Shown here: one piece after another, positions 47,181 to 58,742 of the stretch
Layout: the number at the start of each line of letters is the position of its first letter
Numbering within the stretch: the stretch's first letter is position 1
Assembly (NCBI GenBank): GCA_003254925.1
Contig: QANZ01028530.1
Span: 29,833 to 93,832, forward strand
Length of the DNA stretch: 64,000 nt
Source: Chamaecrista fasciculata
Lineage: Eukaryota > Streptophyta > Magnoliopsida > Fabales > Fabaceae
Direction of reading: 5' to 3'
Translations under genes and position numbers: made by a program
The notes under the pieces: model-generated
Seen by the model: the letters and a program-made list of their open reading frames with translations, nothing else
The model's database searches: none
What the model was told of the DNA's origin: nothing

Positions 47181-49474
47181 GGCTCCCGTGGGGGTTGTTT
47201 TGGTACAACCACCCTAAAACCTATCGAGAAATTCTTTAGCATCTCACATATGCTCTCCATTTCCGAGTCTGTCTCTTCTAAGGTCATTTCTCTAACTGGT
47301 TCCTCCGATTTGGCTCTTTTTGGTGACTCTGTAGACTCCTCATCCTCCAAATCTTTGATTACCACACCTTTCCTTTTTCTTGGGGGTAGGATAATCTCCA
47401 AAGTCCACAGCTTCGGTTTCTTTGGAAATTGTCCAGCTTGTAATTGTTGTTCCTCTTCCTCCCCCCATCTTCGTTTGTGTGTATTTCGTCCACTTAAGTT
47501 GGGCCCAAATGGTAACGTCTCAATTGCAACTACCTTTCCTTGTTCATGAGCAGTCCAGTCAGATGGGCCAAACCCGAAATGGCCCATATTCCTTTTTATT
47601 AGATCCCAGATGTTTCCTAAAAGGAGTCTGGGTTGGGTGGTGTCTCCCAAAAGCTCCGGGGTTAGAAGTTGAACACCCCTTAGCATATTGGCTTCCTTTA
47701 ACTCGCTAGCATTCCCTAGAAATAAATTTCTCGGAGGTAAAGGAGTGATGGTCCCAACTGTCATGCTATCATCAAAGTCAGTGTTCCCGCCATGCCCTGA
47801 TGCACTACCTTCCTCCTTTTGATGTTGGTGTTGCTCTTCTAGGGGTTTATAAAACGAGTTTTCAAAGAGAGTACAAGAATGACTCCAGAAATTCAGGTCT
47901 TCAGCAGATGATAGAGTGTTGTTTTCATTGAAAAGAGGGTAAGTTATAGGATCCCAAACTAATTTTCCTGTACCTATAACCATACCCTCATCCTCACAAT
48001 CCATCCAACATAAAGGGAAAAATCGTTGCCTAGCATTATCATCCTGCTCCAAGAAGTGGACAATCTCTTGGTGGGGAAGAGGAAAGACATAGGCAGGGGG
48101 CGTTGTATAGAAACGGGCAGCTTCATGATGACGCTCAGGGTCATTCTCTAAGGCTTCAATCTCAGGAACAGAAATGACTTCCCTCTGCTGGAAATTTATG
48201 ATAGGTTCTTCCTGAATGGTATTGTGATTTTCTTCACCATTCCCTTGATTTTGAGGGACAACTTGATCTTCTAGGAATTCTTCAGGATCCTCAGAGGAAG
48301 TTGGGGAATTATTATGGTCCCCCAAGAAGCCATTCCCATCTTCATTGTCAATAACTATTGTCAGGTCCTCCTCCATCGGGTCCTCATCCAGTTCTTCCTC
48401 TGTTGGTTCTAAAGGGAATAGTGGCTGGGGACCAAAGGTTTGATTTAGAGGGACTTCAGCGTTAGAGTGATTCCCAAAAACTCCAGTCTCATCAAAAAAA
48501 CCTAAAGGCTCGTAGTCATACTCCAGAAGAGGTTGTCTTAGAGGGAAAAGATCAATGCCATGAGCATATTGACGTTGTGAAATTCTAGTAGACCTTCTAT
48601 TACCATGATTCAAAAAGGCCCTAGCTTCATTCACAAAATGGAATCTGGATATCATATACCCAGTTTCCAAGCCTACAAATTGGTTTATGATGTTCATTTG
48701 GTCATAGAGTGCTGAGGCTCGTCGTTGTTCATTCCACGTGCATGCCGATGAGTTGTGTCCAATTTTACCACAACCTAGGCAGAGTCTAAAGACTCTCTCG
48801 TATCGGCATTGAATCCAGAATAGTTGATGATCAGATTGGAGGACGAAGCCCATCAGAAGTGGTTGGCTGATAGGGATACGTACTCTAACCCTCATAAATC
48901 TCAGATTCCTAGGAATAGTAGGAGCCCAGTCAACGTTTAGAACCTCTCCAAAGATACTGCAAAGGGCTCTAGCTATGGCCGGGACCTGGAATTCCAATGG
49001 CAGACCCCATAGCTGAACCCAAATAGGAATTTCAGTGACTTTATAGGCCGATAGAACTATGTTTGGTTCCCACGGCGCACAGAAAAAAAGACCTCCTTGT
49101 AGGGACCAGGGTCCCTCTGTCTGAATGAAAAGTCTTTCTTCATCATTTGAGAAAAAAATGATGAAGTTGCTACCACATCCTCCAACCACACGAGCCTCAC
49201 CTCGCAGATTCCAGAACTCATTGATGAGTGCTTGAATTCGTCTGGTGGTGAACTTCCTATCATCAATGAAAGACCCGACAAGACATTTCCTCCAGAAACG
49301 TCTATAGTCCTCAGTCCTCTCTTCATTAACTCGAACAAGTGGGCCACGGGCAATCCTTCTGCGAGGAGGGGACCGTGGTTGTCGACCTCCATTCTGGACT
49401 TCAATGTCATCCAGCTCGACGTCTGATTCTCCCTCGCTCGAATCGGTCCAGTTTATTTCGCGGGGATTGTTCAT
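47177..49474 (-). CDS. LINE ORF1 RNA-binding protein (DUF4283, CCHC knuckle)
   Basis: Starting at MNNPREINW the product has 765 residues. The open frame extends upstream to a Met at 49654, but those 60 residues are a low-complexity, leader-like sequence, so I prefer the start at 49474; Met at 49552 is another option. An acidic N terminus is followed by DUF4283 (about residues 55-215: GGLFFCAPWEPN, IWVQLWGLPLEF) and a CCHC zinc knuckle, CLGCGKIGHNSSAC (about 235-250). The C-terminal half is acidic and low in complexity, with a basic KRRWGEEEE stretch and PPRKRKGV that may act as a nuclear signal. It would bind the LINE RNA. Confidence 0.92.
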   Translation of the reverse strand: MNNPREINWTDSSEGESDVELDDIEVQNGGRQPRSPPRRRIARGPLVRVNEERTEDYRRFWRKCLVGSFIDDRKFTTRRIQALINEFWNLRGEARVVGGCGSNFIIFFSNDEERLFIQTEGPWSLQGGLFFCAPWEPNIVLSAYKVTEIPIWVQLWGLPLEFQVPAIARALCSIFGEVLNVDWAPTIPRNLRFMRVRVRIPISQPLLMGFVLQSDHQLFWIQCRYERVFRLCLGCGKIGHNSSACTWNEQRRASALYDQMNIINQFVGLETGYMISRFHFVNEARAFLNHGNRRSTRISQRQYAHGIDLFPLRQPLLEYDYEPLGFFDETGVFGNHSNAEVPLNQTFGPQPLFPLEPTEEELDEDPMEEDLTIVIDNEDGNGFLGDHNNSPTSSEDPEEFLEDQVVPQNQGNGEENHNTIQEEPIINFQQREVISVPEIEALENDPERHHEAARFYTTPPAYVFPLPHQEIVHFLEQDDNARQRFFPLCWMDCEDEGMVIGTGKLVWDPITYPLFNENNTLSSAEDLNFWSHSCTLFENSFYKPLEEQHQHQKEEGSASGHGGNTDFDDSMTVGTITPLPPRNLFLGNASELKEANMLRGVQLLTPELLGDTTQPRLLLGNIWDLIKRNMGHFGFGPSDWTAHEQGKVVAIETLPFGPNLSGRNTHKRRWGEEEEQQLQAGQFPKKPKLWTLEIILPPRKRKGVVIKDLEDEESTESPKRAKSEEPVREMTLEETDSEMESICEMLKNFSIGFRVVVPKQPPREP

Positions 49475-50489
49475 TTTAGCACGAGGTTTGTGGTAAGAAT
49501 GGTTGAAGATTTTTTGTGTATGTGAACAACAAGCACGGCTGGGTTTTGGCATAGTGGGCAATAGAACAAAGCCGGAATAAATAGAAGGGGGAGAGGGAAA
49601 TGAAAAGGCAGAGGCTGACCAATGACGAAGAGAGAAATAAAGAGAGGAAAGCAAATAGGGGTGCTAGGGGAACCTGAAGCACGCAGAGCAAAATCGGCGG
49701 GCTCTAGGTGGGATAGGTAATAATACACAAGAAACCAAAACGGGAGAGAGACTAACAGGGGAAAAGAAAAACTAAACCAGCCTAATGATTACCGCATGGA
49801 GATAGATTAAAGCTAAAACCGAAGAAATTAAATGCATGCAAGAGGCAAATAAATGCAATAACAATTTACTAGGCTAACCAGCAGCAGACTACTATATCGC
49901 AGAGCAGATAAACCCCAAAAAACTAAAGGAACAAAAGGGATAAACTTATCTGAGTGAGAACAAAACCGAAAAGGAGAACCACTGCTATTGGGGAGGGATT
50001 AAAAGTTGTTCTGCATCCGAATCTCTCAGATTTGATCCTCGATCACGCAAAAACGATGGAATCCCTTGGAGGCGCAGAGGATTAACTGCCACTAATATTG
50101 ATTAAGCCAATCGGATTCTCATCAGAAACCAGCCCTCAAGCATGCAAACGAAGGCTATTCCAGGGGATTAGAAGCTAAAGTGTAGGATAATCATATCGAA
50201 AATTGTCTGATTTCTTTCTGCGAGAGGGATTTCGGCATTTTTCCTAAGAAACGCAATCTGTGAAAGGGATTTTTTGTGTAAGCATGAAAAGGCTGCCTTT
50301 AATGGGTCTAATAAATGAGCTTTAAATGATATTGAACTTGAGGAATCAGTTCATGGAATCAAGGACACTCTCTCTCTCTGATTGATGAGGGAAGGGACCT
50401 TTGAGGTGAATCGAAACGCCTCCGATGATTGAAGAACCCAACTAGGGTTTTGGGAGAACTCAGACGCCAAGCGATTGAACTTTGATCAT

Positions 50490-51025
50490 GGACATGTTAT
50501 ATATATATATATATATATAATAGCAAAATAATTGTTTGAGAGGAGAAGAAATGATATGAAAATAAAATAAAATAAAATAAAATTAGAAGGTTAAAATAAA
50601 GAGTAGGGATGCAAAAACGTGGCAAACAGAGAGACAAAGTAAGCAAATGTTGGATTTTGATTGCATGCCATGTGGAGGATCATAACTTATCAATCAAATT
50701 AAATAATAAAAAGCGACAATGTCTTGTCGTTGCCAATAATTAATTAATTATATTCTCTATCATATAACTGAAGAGTGAAGATGCTGCTTCCTTCTACTAT
50801 CAATTCCTATCTTTCATTTCCAAAGCAACAACTTTCAATATTATATTACAAAATCAAATAAAAAACATTACTTCACGAAGATTAGGTCCATATTGTCCTA
50901 ACCAAATCCTGCAAATTTGAACCTTTCGCATATTTAATATTCAGTGACATGTTTGTTATGAGCCTATACAATTCTTCACCATGCATGTTCTCTGCCTATA
51001 TTTCATATATATATATATATATATA
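50490..51025. other. Intergenic DNA with (TA)n tracts
   Basis: (TA)n at about 50499-50520 and 51006-51025, an (aaaat)n run at 50560-50582. No gene. Confidence 0.55.
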
Positions 51026-53111
51026 GCAAACCCCTTTTTGTCCCTCAATTGTTACTGAGTCGAGGAATCGGTCCCTCAATTGTGGGAAACTACAATACTC
51101 AGTCCCTCAATTGTACAATCCCGTTTACGTTTTGGTCCCTCACGTCTGGTCCGTTAGTGATAGTGGTGTTAAATGATGACGTGTCACCGTTATCTGCTTA
51201 GGTGGCCGTTAAATGCTTATTTGAGGGACCAAATCCTCGACTCAGTAACAATTGAGGGACCAAAAAGGGGGTTTGCTCAAATTAGTATCCAACTCATTTC
51301 CACTTGACACCTCATTAAAACTACTCTCTTGCAATTTGGTCCCAAAACCCCTAAATCCCCTAAAACTTTTTTTTAATCCTCTTATTCATCTTTTTCATCT
51401 TCTTCATTCATTTTAGTCCCAAATGCTAAAAATAAAATTGTAAAGTATCCCAAAACCCTTCCAAACATTCCAATTTAGTCCTTAAATGTATTAAAAACCC
51501 TAAAACTTAAGCCCCAAACTCTAAACCCTAAACCCTAAAATCCTAAACTCTAAACCCTAAAACCCTAAACCCTAAAACCCTAAATTCCTAAAATTGTAAA
51601 GTGTCCCAAAACTCTTCCAAACATTCCAATTTAGTCCTTAAAAGTATTAAAAACCCTAAAATCCTAAAACCCTAAACTCTAAAACCCTAAACCCTAAAAT
51701 CTAAAACCCTAAACCCCTAAACCCTAAATCCTAAACCCCTAAAAAAACTACTCTCTTGCAATTTGGTCCCTAAATCCTACTTTCCTCTTCATCTTTCATC
51801 ATCTTTCATCATCTTCATCTTCTCATCCACTCCAAACCCCAAACCACAAAACCCTAAAACTACACAACCAGAAATCACCAAAGATTACACAAGTTTCATC
51901 AATTCATCAATTCTTGATTAAAAAAAATTAGTTCATCATCAGTTCATATCATCATCATCATCATTCATCAGTTCATCATCCAAAAATTAAAAAAAAAATC
52001 AGTTCATCATCAGTTCATATCATCATCATCATCATCATCATCATCATTCTTCAGCCGAAAAGCTCTCGTGGCAGCGAAGGAAGGAATCGAGAAGCTTAGA
52101 GACTCATGAGAGAGAAAGCAAGTCGCGACAGAGTGAACATGTGGCGTCGTTGAGCTTTCCATGGAGTGAACCTGATGGTCGCGACAGAGACTCAAAAGCG
52201 AACAACCGAAATGGGTAAACGACGACGACGACGACAAGTTTTCATCATCAGTCGCAGGCATTCTCTCGGAATTTCTTCAAAATCGAAAGAAACCCCAAAC
52301 TTTCTCCCCCAATTCGAATTTGAACCTTAAGAAATGAATGAATGTATCTCGCGACGCCCAAAATGGTTGTGAACTTGAAATCAAACCCAGAAATTGAAGA
52401 ATCGAGTGAGAGAAAGTTTAAGGATTTGAAGAATCGAGCCATTTTGATGTTTGAGGATTTGGTTTAAGCAGTAGGATCGGCGGTGAGGAATGAAAGATGA
52501 GAGAGGAATGAGGATGAAGATGAAGATGAAGAAATGAGGGTTCAGGGACTAAAATGTTTTTTTTTAATTATGATTTAATAATTTGAGAATAATGGGATAA
52601 AATGAATGAACTCAAAGTAGATTTTTTTTAGGGTTTAGGGTTTTAGGATTTTTAATACATATAAGGACTAAATTGGAATGTTTGGAAAGGTTTTGGGATA
52701 CTTTACAATTTTATTTTTAGGATTTGGGACTAAAATGAATGAAGAAGATGAAAAAGATGAAGAAGAGGATTAAAAAAAGTTTTAGGGGATTTAGGGGTTT
52801 TGGGACCAAATTGCAAGAGAGTAGTTTGAATGAGGTGTCAAGTGGAAATGAGTTGGATATTAATTTGAGCAAACCCCCTTTTTGGTCCCTCAATTGTTAC
52901 TGAGTCGAGGATTTAGTCCCTCAACTAAGCATTTAACGGCCACCTAAGCAGATAACGGTGACACGTCATCACTTAACACCTCTATCACTAACGGACCAGA
53001 CGTGAGGGACCAAAACATAAATGGGATTGTACAATTGAGGAACTGAGTTGTAATTTCCCACAATTGAGGGACCGATTCCTCGACTCATTGAGGGACAAAA
53101 AGGGAGTTTGC
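51026..53111. mobile_element. Long-TIR Mutator-like element (2086 bp) with telomere-like interior
   Basis: Left GCAAACCCCTTTTTGTCCC and right inverse GGGACAAAAAGGGAGTTTGC start inverted arms that stay similar for more than 500 bp. The outer 250 bp of each arm is itself a palindromic unit (gcaaac...gtttgc; 51026-51275 and about 52865-53111), so the element looks like two MITEs in opposite orientation carrying a shared interior. The middle has CCCTAAA-type tracts and, at about 52040-52460, a unique stretch without repeats that may be captured host DNA (minus-strand frames starting MPATDDENLS and MARFFKSLNF). No transposase. Flanks are TA-rich, so no duplication can be defined. Confidence 0.72.
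51518..51740 (+). repeat. Telomere-like (CCCTAAA)n degenerate tract
   Basis: Dense 'aaaccctaaaccctaaa' variants with one-base slips, matching the plant telomere repeat TTTAGGG on the minus strand. It is inside a Mutator-like element; similar tracts occur at 58500-58740 and 61698-62020. Confidence 0.85.
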
Positions 53112-54172
53112 TCTCTCTATATATATAATCATATTATTGTGGGATATATTAATTTGTGAAAGGACGTATACACACACATATATATATATATAACGTCATT
53201 CATTTGAATTTATCAATCTTTTAGGTTAGACGGTGTGTAAGTTATTAATTTGTTTTTTTTATTATCTTACTACATAAATCATTTGAGGATATATTTATAG
53301 TATGGATTTATCTAACATGTGTCCTTAGGGTATATTTTAAAGTTTTTTCTAATTGGTTAGTGGAGCATCTCATATCTTGAAATATACGAAAATTCATTTA
53401 AAAGATAATTTTTAATGTTTGAAAACTCACTTGACCAAACAAAAGAAATCTTAACATGTTAGAAGAACCCTTATATTATATTAATTTATACATACCGACA
53501 AATAATTATAAAGAGTGTTTCAGTTCTTTCTACAATCATGATATATGATGAGACATTGTATGATAATGCCAACTCATCACAAGCTATAAGAAAGAAATTA
53601 AAATTTTTAATTCTGGTGTTTATATATTACATGCATGGTCAGAAAGTATATATTTTCGAAGAATGAAGCATTATCATGAAATTTTGAAATTTTATTTTTA
53701 TCTAAGGAAGTGGAAATATTACATTCCGATGAGAAGATTCTTTATAAACAAAACAAAAAGATACTTATAATTAATTATCACTATTTTTTAGTTATCACAA
53801 TTACTATTGTTTGATATTGTCTCATTATTGCCATTATTTTTTTCTTGTTAGGATCAAAATTAAAATATTCATGGAAGGTAAAAAACTATTCTTGAGAATA
53901 TTTTAAACAAACCAAACAACTTAACAACAGACAAGTACATTCTTAAAAATCACATTACCTAAATTCATATCATTAGAAAAGAAAAAATAATCCATTTATC
54001 AAAGGCTCCCTAAAACTTATAAATGGAATACTCTTATATATATTAAGGTTCATTTGTTTTTATTAGTACAATAATTTTGTCATTTTAGTTAAATTATATT
54101 ATAAAGTCTCAAATATATAATTCTCTATATTTTTGGTAACAACGTTGTGTTTAAGGTTTAACTAATAATTAT
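53112..54172. other. AT-rich intergenic DNA without genes
   Basis: No coding frame or recognisable element between the Mutator-like element and the TRIM. Confidence 0.5.
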
Positions 54173-54493
54173 TGTTACAAGGTCTAACTCATCTTAAAAA
54201 AATTGTCAAGGAGAGAGGATTATCTAAGTTTATATATACATATATTGTCAGCCCTTTAACTAAGTGATGTGAGATTTTAACACACTTCTCTCACATTCGG
54301 CATAGAAACATAAAGTTAACGAGTTATCTCTGTAGTAACTTATAGTAAGACCCATCTATTCACAGATGTCCAATTCGCTTTGATACTATATGTTACAAGA
54401 CATATAATTTATCCTAAAGAGCTCTAAAAAGAGAGAATTACCGCAGTTTATATTTACAATTTATGAACTCTTTAACTGAACGAGACTTCAACA
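54173..54493 (-). mobile_element. TRIM, 321 bp, with initiator-Met-type primer-binding site
   Basis: Two direct LTRs, 54173-54282 (TGTTACAAGG...TTTTAACA) and 54391-54493 (TGTTACAAGA...TTCAACA), enclose 108 bp. On the minus strand the sequence right after the 54391-54493 LTR is 'tatagtatcaaagc', close to the 'tggtatcagagc' primer-binding site used with initiator Met tRNA. Flanks ATTAT and ACTAT are a 5-bp duplication with one difference. The LTRs differ noticeably, so the insertion is old. Confidence 0.82.
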
Positions 54494-54899
54494 ACTATTC
54501 ATGAAAATAAAAGTAAGTTTGAGCTTGAGCTTTGTGTTTCTTATTGTAATCGTTTCTTTGGGCGCGAAATTAAGGACAGGGTGCCCCAATAATTGGAAGC
54601 AAGTCCATTATTTTTAGTAGGGCCTTAAATCTATGTGGGTCCCACACACATTACACACACTACGTGGCACTATCTTCCTCTACCACGCCCTTAATTTCCA
54701 GCTCACACACTCCCAAATCACAAATCCAACCCCAATTATTTGCTTCACCCAAACAAAATCCTCCCAATAATAGTGAGTCCCACTCCCTCCAATTTAAGGG
54801 CACTCGTTAGGCCTTAGGGCACAACCTTCAACGAATGGGTCCCACCATGAACCCTCTCTAAAGGACACCCATCACACTTTCCCTCTAATAGTATCTCGC

Positions 54900-54945
54900 C
54901 ACGTGTCACTGCGACCCCTCTCATAGCCTCCTTATATATATATTC
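54900..54945 (+). promoter_or_regulatory. G-box and TATA box of the BPS1-like gene
   Basis: CACGTG (54900-54905, within 'gccacgtgtcac', an ABRE-like context) is followed by TTATATATATATT at about 54932-54944, roughly 60-70 bases before the start codon. This suits bZIP/bHLH-responsive control; function is inferred from motifs only. Confidence 0.6.
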
Positions 54946-55004
54946 ACACACTTTCCTCACATCAAGTAATAATCACAAGTAACAGAAAGTAGTAATCAAT
55001 CACA

Positions 55005-55958
55005 ATGAGAGCACCTTCAGCTTCAGCTATTATAAATACCCTCTCGCTCCGGCGAATTCAGCGACGGCGATCGACGCCGTCCGCGGTGGCTCCCTTGCCG
55101 GAGAAATCACGATTCGACGAGCAGCTCACGGCGGAGCTAGACACACTTCAGCCACCACAGCAAGACGCCGACGACGACGGATTGGTTCGATTCCTCGACG
55201 CTTCCATCGCGACGCAGAAGATCGCACTCCAAATGTTCGCGAAAATTCCTCACGACGCAAATCGCGAAGCGATCGAGGATTTCCTCGAGAACAACGTTGA
55301 GATTCTCGATGCGTGTAATTACTTTCTCGATAGAACAGAGACGGTGAAGAAATACATGGATTCTCTGAGAACGGCTCTGCGTTTTGTCGAAATCGGAAGA
55401 TTCGAGACGCGCGCGATGGAGCATTTGGAGATTTGTCGAGAAATCGAAAGAAATTGCCGTCGCGATGATCGAAAATCGAGATTGGGGAAAATATTGCGGC
55501 GAAATCTAAAACCTAATTTCGACGGCGAAAACGACGGCGAAACAGAGTTCGGCGAAATTATGCGTGGATCTAACGCGATGGCGTTAATGGCTTGCAGATT
55601 CCTCGAATTAGGGTTGTCGTTTGAATCGAAACGCAGAGTCGTCCCCAAAACGACTACAGAGTATTATTGTTCTCAGAGAGGTACGAGATCTTGCTGGTTG
55701 AGAGTATTACAGGAAAGAATGTCATCGTGTTCGATTATGAGCGAATTGAAAGAGACTGTGAATTCAGTGAAGAATTTACAGGAAGAGATAAAAGGGAAGA
55801 AGAAGATGAAGAAGGAAAGAGAAATGGAGGGATTATTGAAGAGAAACTTGAGAGGATTGGAGAAAGGGATTGAGAGTATTGAAGAAAGAGTGAAAGATTT
55901 GTATAAAAGCTTGATTGATGTAAGAATGGCTTTAATGAGAATTCTATCACAAGCTTAA
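55005..55958 (+). CDS. BYPASS1 (BPS1)-like protein, intronless
   Basis: The 317-residue frame opens with a basic N terminus (MRAPSASAIINTLSLRRIQRRR). The layout then follows BPS1-like plant proteins: FDEQLTAELDTLQPP near 38-52, a helical segment ending in DFLENNVEILDACNYF (about 92-107), a variable middle, and a C-terminal LEKGIESIEERVKDLYKSLI...RMALMRIL helix (about 285-314). In Arabidopsis BPS1 limits production of a root-derived mobile growth inhibitor; whether this relative shares that role is unknown. A Lys/Glu-rich coiled coil (KGKKKMKKERE) precedes the last helix. No transmembrane segment or signal peptide is evident. The gene is GC-richer than its surroundings in the first half. A tandem partial copy lies 7 kb downstream. 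Start is the first Met, about 60 bases after the TATA box. Confidence 0.75.
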   Translation: MRAPSASAIINTLSLRRIQRRRSTPSAVAPLPEKSRFDEQLTAELDTLQPPQQDADDDGLVRFLDASIATQKIALQMFAKIPHDANREAIEDFLENNVEILDACNYFLDRTETVKKYMDSLRTALRFVEIGRFETRAMEHLEICREIERNCRRDDRKSRLGKILRRNLKPNFDGENDGETEFGEIMRGSNAMALMACRFLELGLSFESKRRVVPKTTTEYYCSQRGTRSCWLRVLQERMSSCSIMSELKETVNSVKNLQEEIKGKKKMKKEREMEGLLKRNLRGLEKGIESIEERVKDLYKSLIDVRMALMRILSQA

Positions 55959-56139
55959 TTAACTAATTAATGTTGTGTAATCTATATCTATATATAAATA
56001 TGTGAGATTATAATTAGGATATAATAGTAGGAGGATGATGGATTAGGAAATTAATATCAGTTTTAAGATGCATGCTATTTTCGTGTTTGGCAGCTATGAT
56101 TGAACTGATGATGATGATGTATATATAGAAATTGATAGG

Positions 56140-57169
56140 ATGAGAGCATTACAATTTGATTAATTAATCTCTTGTTTTTACATTTTAATCACGTCTATAT
56201 ATACGGGTTAATGTTCGATCTTGATCTATATAATATAAGATGTTTGAAAAATATTGCTTTGAGAAAATTAAATTAAAAATTATACACAAATTTCTTCGTA
56301 TTAGATCATGGTAAATCTAAAGATTTATCTTGGGAGATCACAAGCTTAATGGGTTGTTAATGAGAAATTAGTGGGGCTTGACTAAGTTATTAAGATATGA
56401 CCAAATTAGTTTTCAGATCAATTAATGCAATGTTACAAAAATCTTATTTTAATTTTTTTTCAATAAAATTAAAATTTAAACTATATATACATTTTTAAAA
56501 CATTAAATATATTTAAAGAGAACTCTGATTTTTTTTATCATATTAATTAATTTTATTTTCATGTTAAAAATAAAATAGTGATTTAAATTCATGTAAAAAC
56601 TTATCTTTTATTTACAAAAGAAAAAAAAATTTAGGAGAGGTAAATAGATCTTTTATGGTGAAAAGAATATTAGATATATTTAAATAATTATTTTTAAGAA
56701 AAAACGTTAGTGTAAAGTTACCACCGTGATTCATCTTTTGTTTACTTGAGAATTCTTTTCAGTTTGGTGTTGTGCATTACTAGTACTTTATACTTGTATT
56801 AATTCATGCTTAACTTTTTTAAAAAGAAAGATATATAAAATATATGGATTTCATATAAATAAAATCTAATATTTAATTTTAAAACTTGAGTATTAAGAAA
56901 AAAAAGAACGAAGAAAGAAAGAGTATCCAACGTCGTCATTAGCTCAAACATGTCGTTTTGGTTCTCATATATGCTTTATCACATATAATAACACGTACTC
57001 GTTTTGCATGGAGTACGTGTAGTAATATTTGCGCCAAAGTCAAAGAAAATATCTTACAAATGTATTTGTAAAAGTGTATTTCATCTTTACATGTGCGAGA
57101 GATCGATCATTTTGAATTGCTTTTCAAGTCATGGATCCTTATCGTCACATTTCTTGCTAATAATTTTTT
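56140..57169. other. Intergenic DNA, no gene recognised
   Basis: AT-rich sequence downstream of the BPS1-like gene; the stretch to about 56135 is the part duplicated at 62975-63142. Confidence 0.5.
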
Positions 57170-57365
57170 TTTTTACTAAATTATACTTTGGTACCATGTG
57201 ATTTGATACTATTCCATTTTTGTACCATCTGATTTAAAACGTGACACTTTGACATTTTGAGGTATGTATCGTTAGTACTTTAGTATTTTGAACAATTTTT
57301 CAGTTACGTCTAGACGGAATTTTGCAGGTGCATCGCACGTTCATCTCACATGCCTTACTAAAACT
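57170..57365. repeat. Half-copy of the 'actttggtaccatgtg' repeat
   Basis: 'aattatactttggtaccatgtgatttga' and following repeats match the left arm of the elements at 36877 and 19123. The right arm is absent. 57366-58080 shows no gene. Confidence 0.55.
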
Positions 57366-58742
57366 TGATTTTCTTTAACTTTTGGCCAAAACAAAGATTA
57401 AACCTAATCTAGATTTCGAAAAACACCTTTAAAATCCAAGAAATTTAAAAGGTATTTTTCGAAATTCAGGCATTGGTTCGGTCCGAGTCAACCCAAGAAT
57501 CAGCCAATTCAAGATTCGCTAAAAACCCGGGGGAACTGGGTTACTCTAAATATTTTGAAGTTGATGATGCCCTAGCCGCTATCCCTTTCAATTCCATTTC
57601 ACCATACTTTCACTCTTTAGTCAGTTTGTCGTCTTTCTCACTTCTCTCATGTACAATATGTTAGAAAATAATAAGTGGAAGAAAGAGATGAATATAATAA
57701 TAAAGATTAATGGATGACATTGAGGCATAATGAATCACTTTCCTTAAAGAGTGATTGTCTATACACCAGGAAAAAATAGGCAAGCCCTTTCCAAGATACA
57801 ACAAAGCCATTGAATTGAACTTTTCATACTGTTATGTATTATATTCGTCTTACATCTTGTGCGGTTTGGATCACTATTTATAATTGATCAAGAGATTTAA
57901 TCCATGAGATATGTCCTTTCGTTTCAAAGATATGTTTATTAACTACTAATAGACATTATCTAAAAGTTAGGTATCTTCATAATAAAAGATGTGTCTATTA
58001 GTAATTGAGAGAGACCACTTGATAGATGTATCTTTGGAAATGAAAAGATATGTCTATTAATTATTAATAGACACCTTTTGAAATGACTTCGAGTAAACTA
58101 TCAAATTAGTCCCCAGATTTTTGCTCGGTTACAGATAAGCCTCTGGATTTAGATAATAGACGAATAAGTCCCCGAATTTATCGACCGTTACACAAATTGG
58201 TCCCTCGGTTAATCTGACGTTACAAAAAACGCGACGTGGCACGTTAACTGCCACGTCAGCAGGGGTTAACTGAAAAAAAAATGCCAATTGGGTTATTATG
58301 CGCCACATAAGCATTATTATTTAAAAATACAAAAGAAAATTTGTGTTGTTAAATAGGTCCCTGATTTCAATTTTTATCCCATTATTTTCAATTGCCCCTC
58401 TTTTTCATCATCTTCATTCATTTTAGTCACAAATCCTCAAAATAAAATTGTGAAGTGTCCCAAAACTCTTCCAAACATTCCAATCTAGTCCTTAAAAGTA
58501 TTAAAAACCCTAAAACCTAAACCACAAAATCTAAACCCTAAAACCCTAAATCCTAAAATCCTAAACCCTAAACCCTAAACCCTAAAATCCTAAAATTGTA
58601 AAGTGTCCCAAAACTCTTTCAAACATTCCAATTTAGTCCTTAAACGTATTAAAAACCCTAAAACCTAAACCTCAAACCCCAAACTCTAAACCCCAAAATC
58701 TAAAACCCTAAAATCCTAAACCCCAAAATCCCAAATCTAAAA

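Larger units (their letters stand above)
43058..50480 (-). mobile_element. L1-type LINE, apparently intact, minus strand
   Basis: Read on the minus strand the element has a 5' untranslated region of about 0.9 kb (about 50480-49475), ORF1, ORF2, a very short 3' untranslated region (about 42 bases) and a poly(A) tail seen as the T run with one N at 43060-43094. Both ORFs are open over full length, so the copy is young or still competent for transcription. The 5' end is approximate: 'ttgaacttt' near 50475-50483 repeats the sequence just before the T run and may be part of the target duplication. Confidence 0.92.

Noticed and set aside
43098-47709. Many plus-strand open frames of 60-116 codons
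   Set aside because: All lie antisense to LINE ORF1/ORF2 and show no independent similarity.
52010-52442. Minus-strand small genes in the Mutator-like element
   Set aside because: Low complexity at one end and no recognisable domain; kept only as a possible captured fragment.
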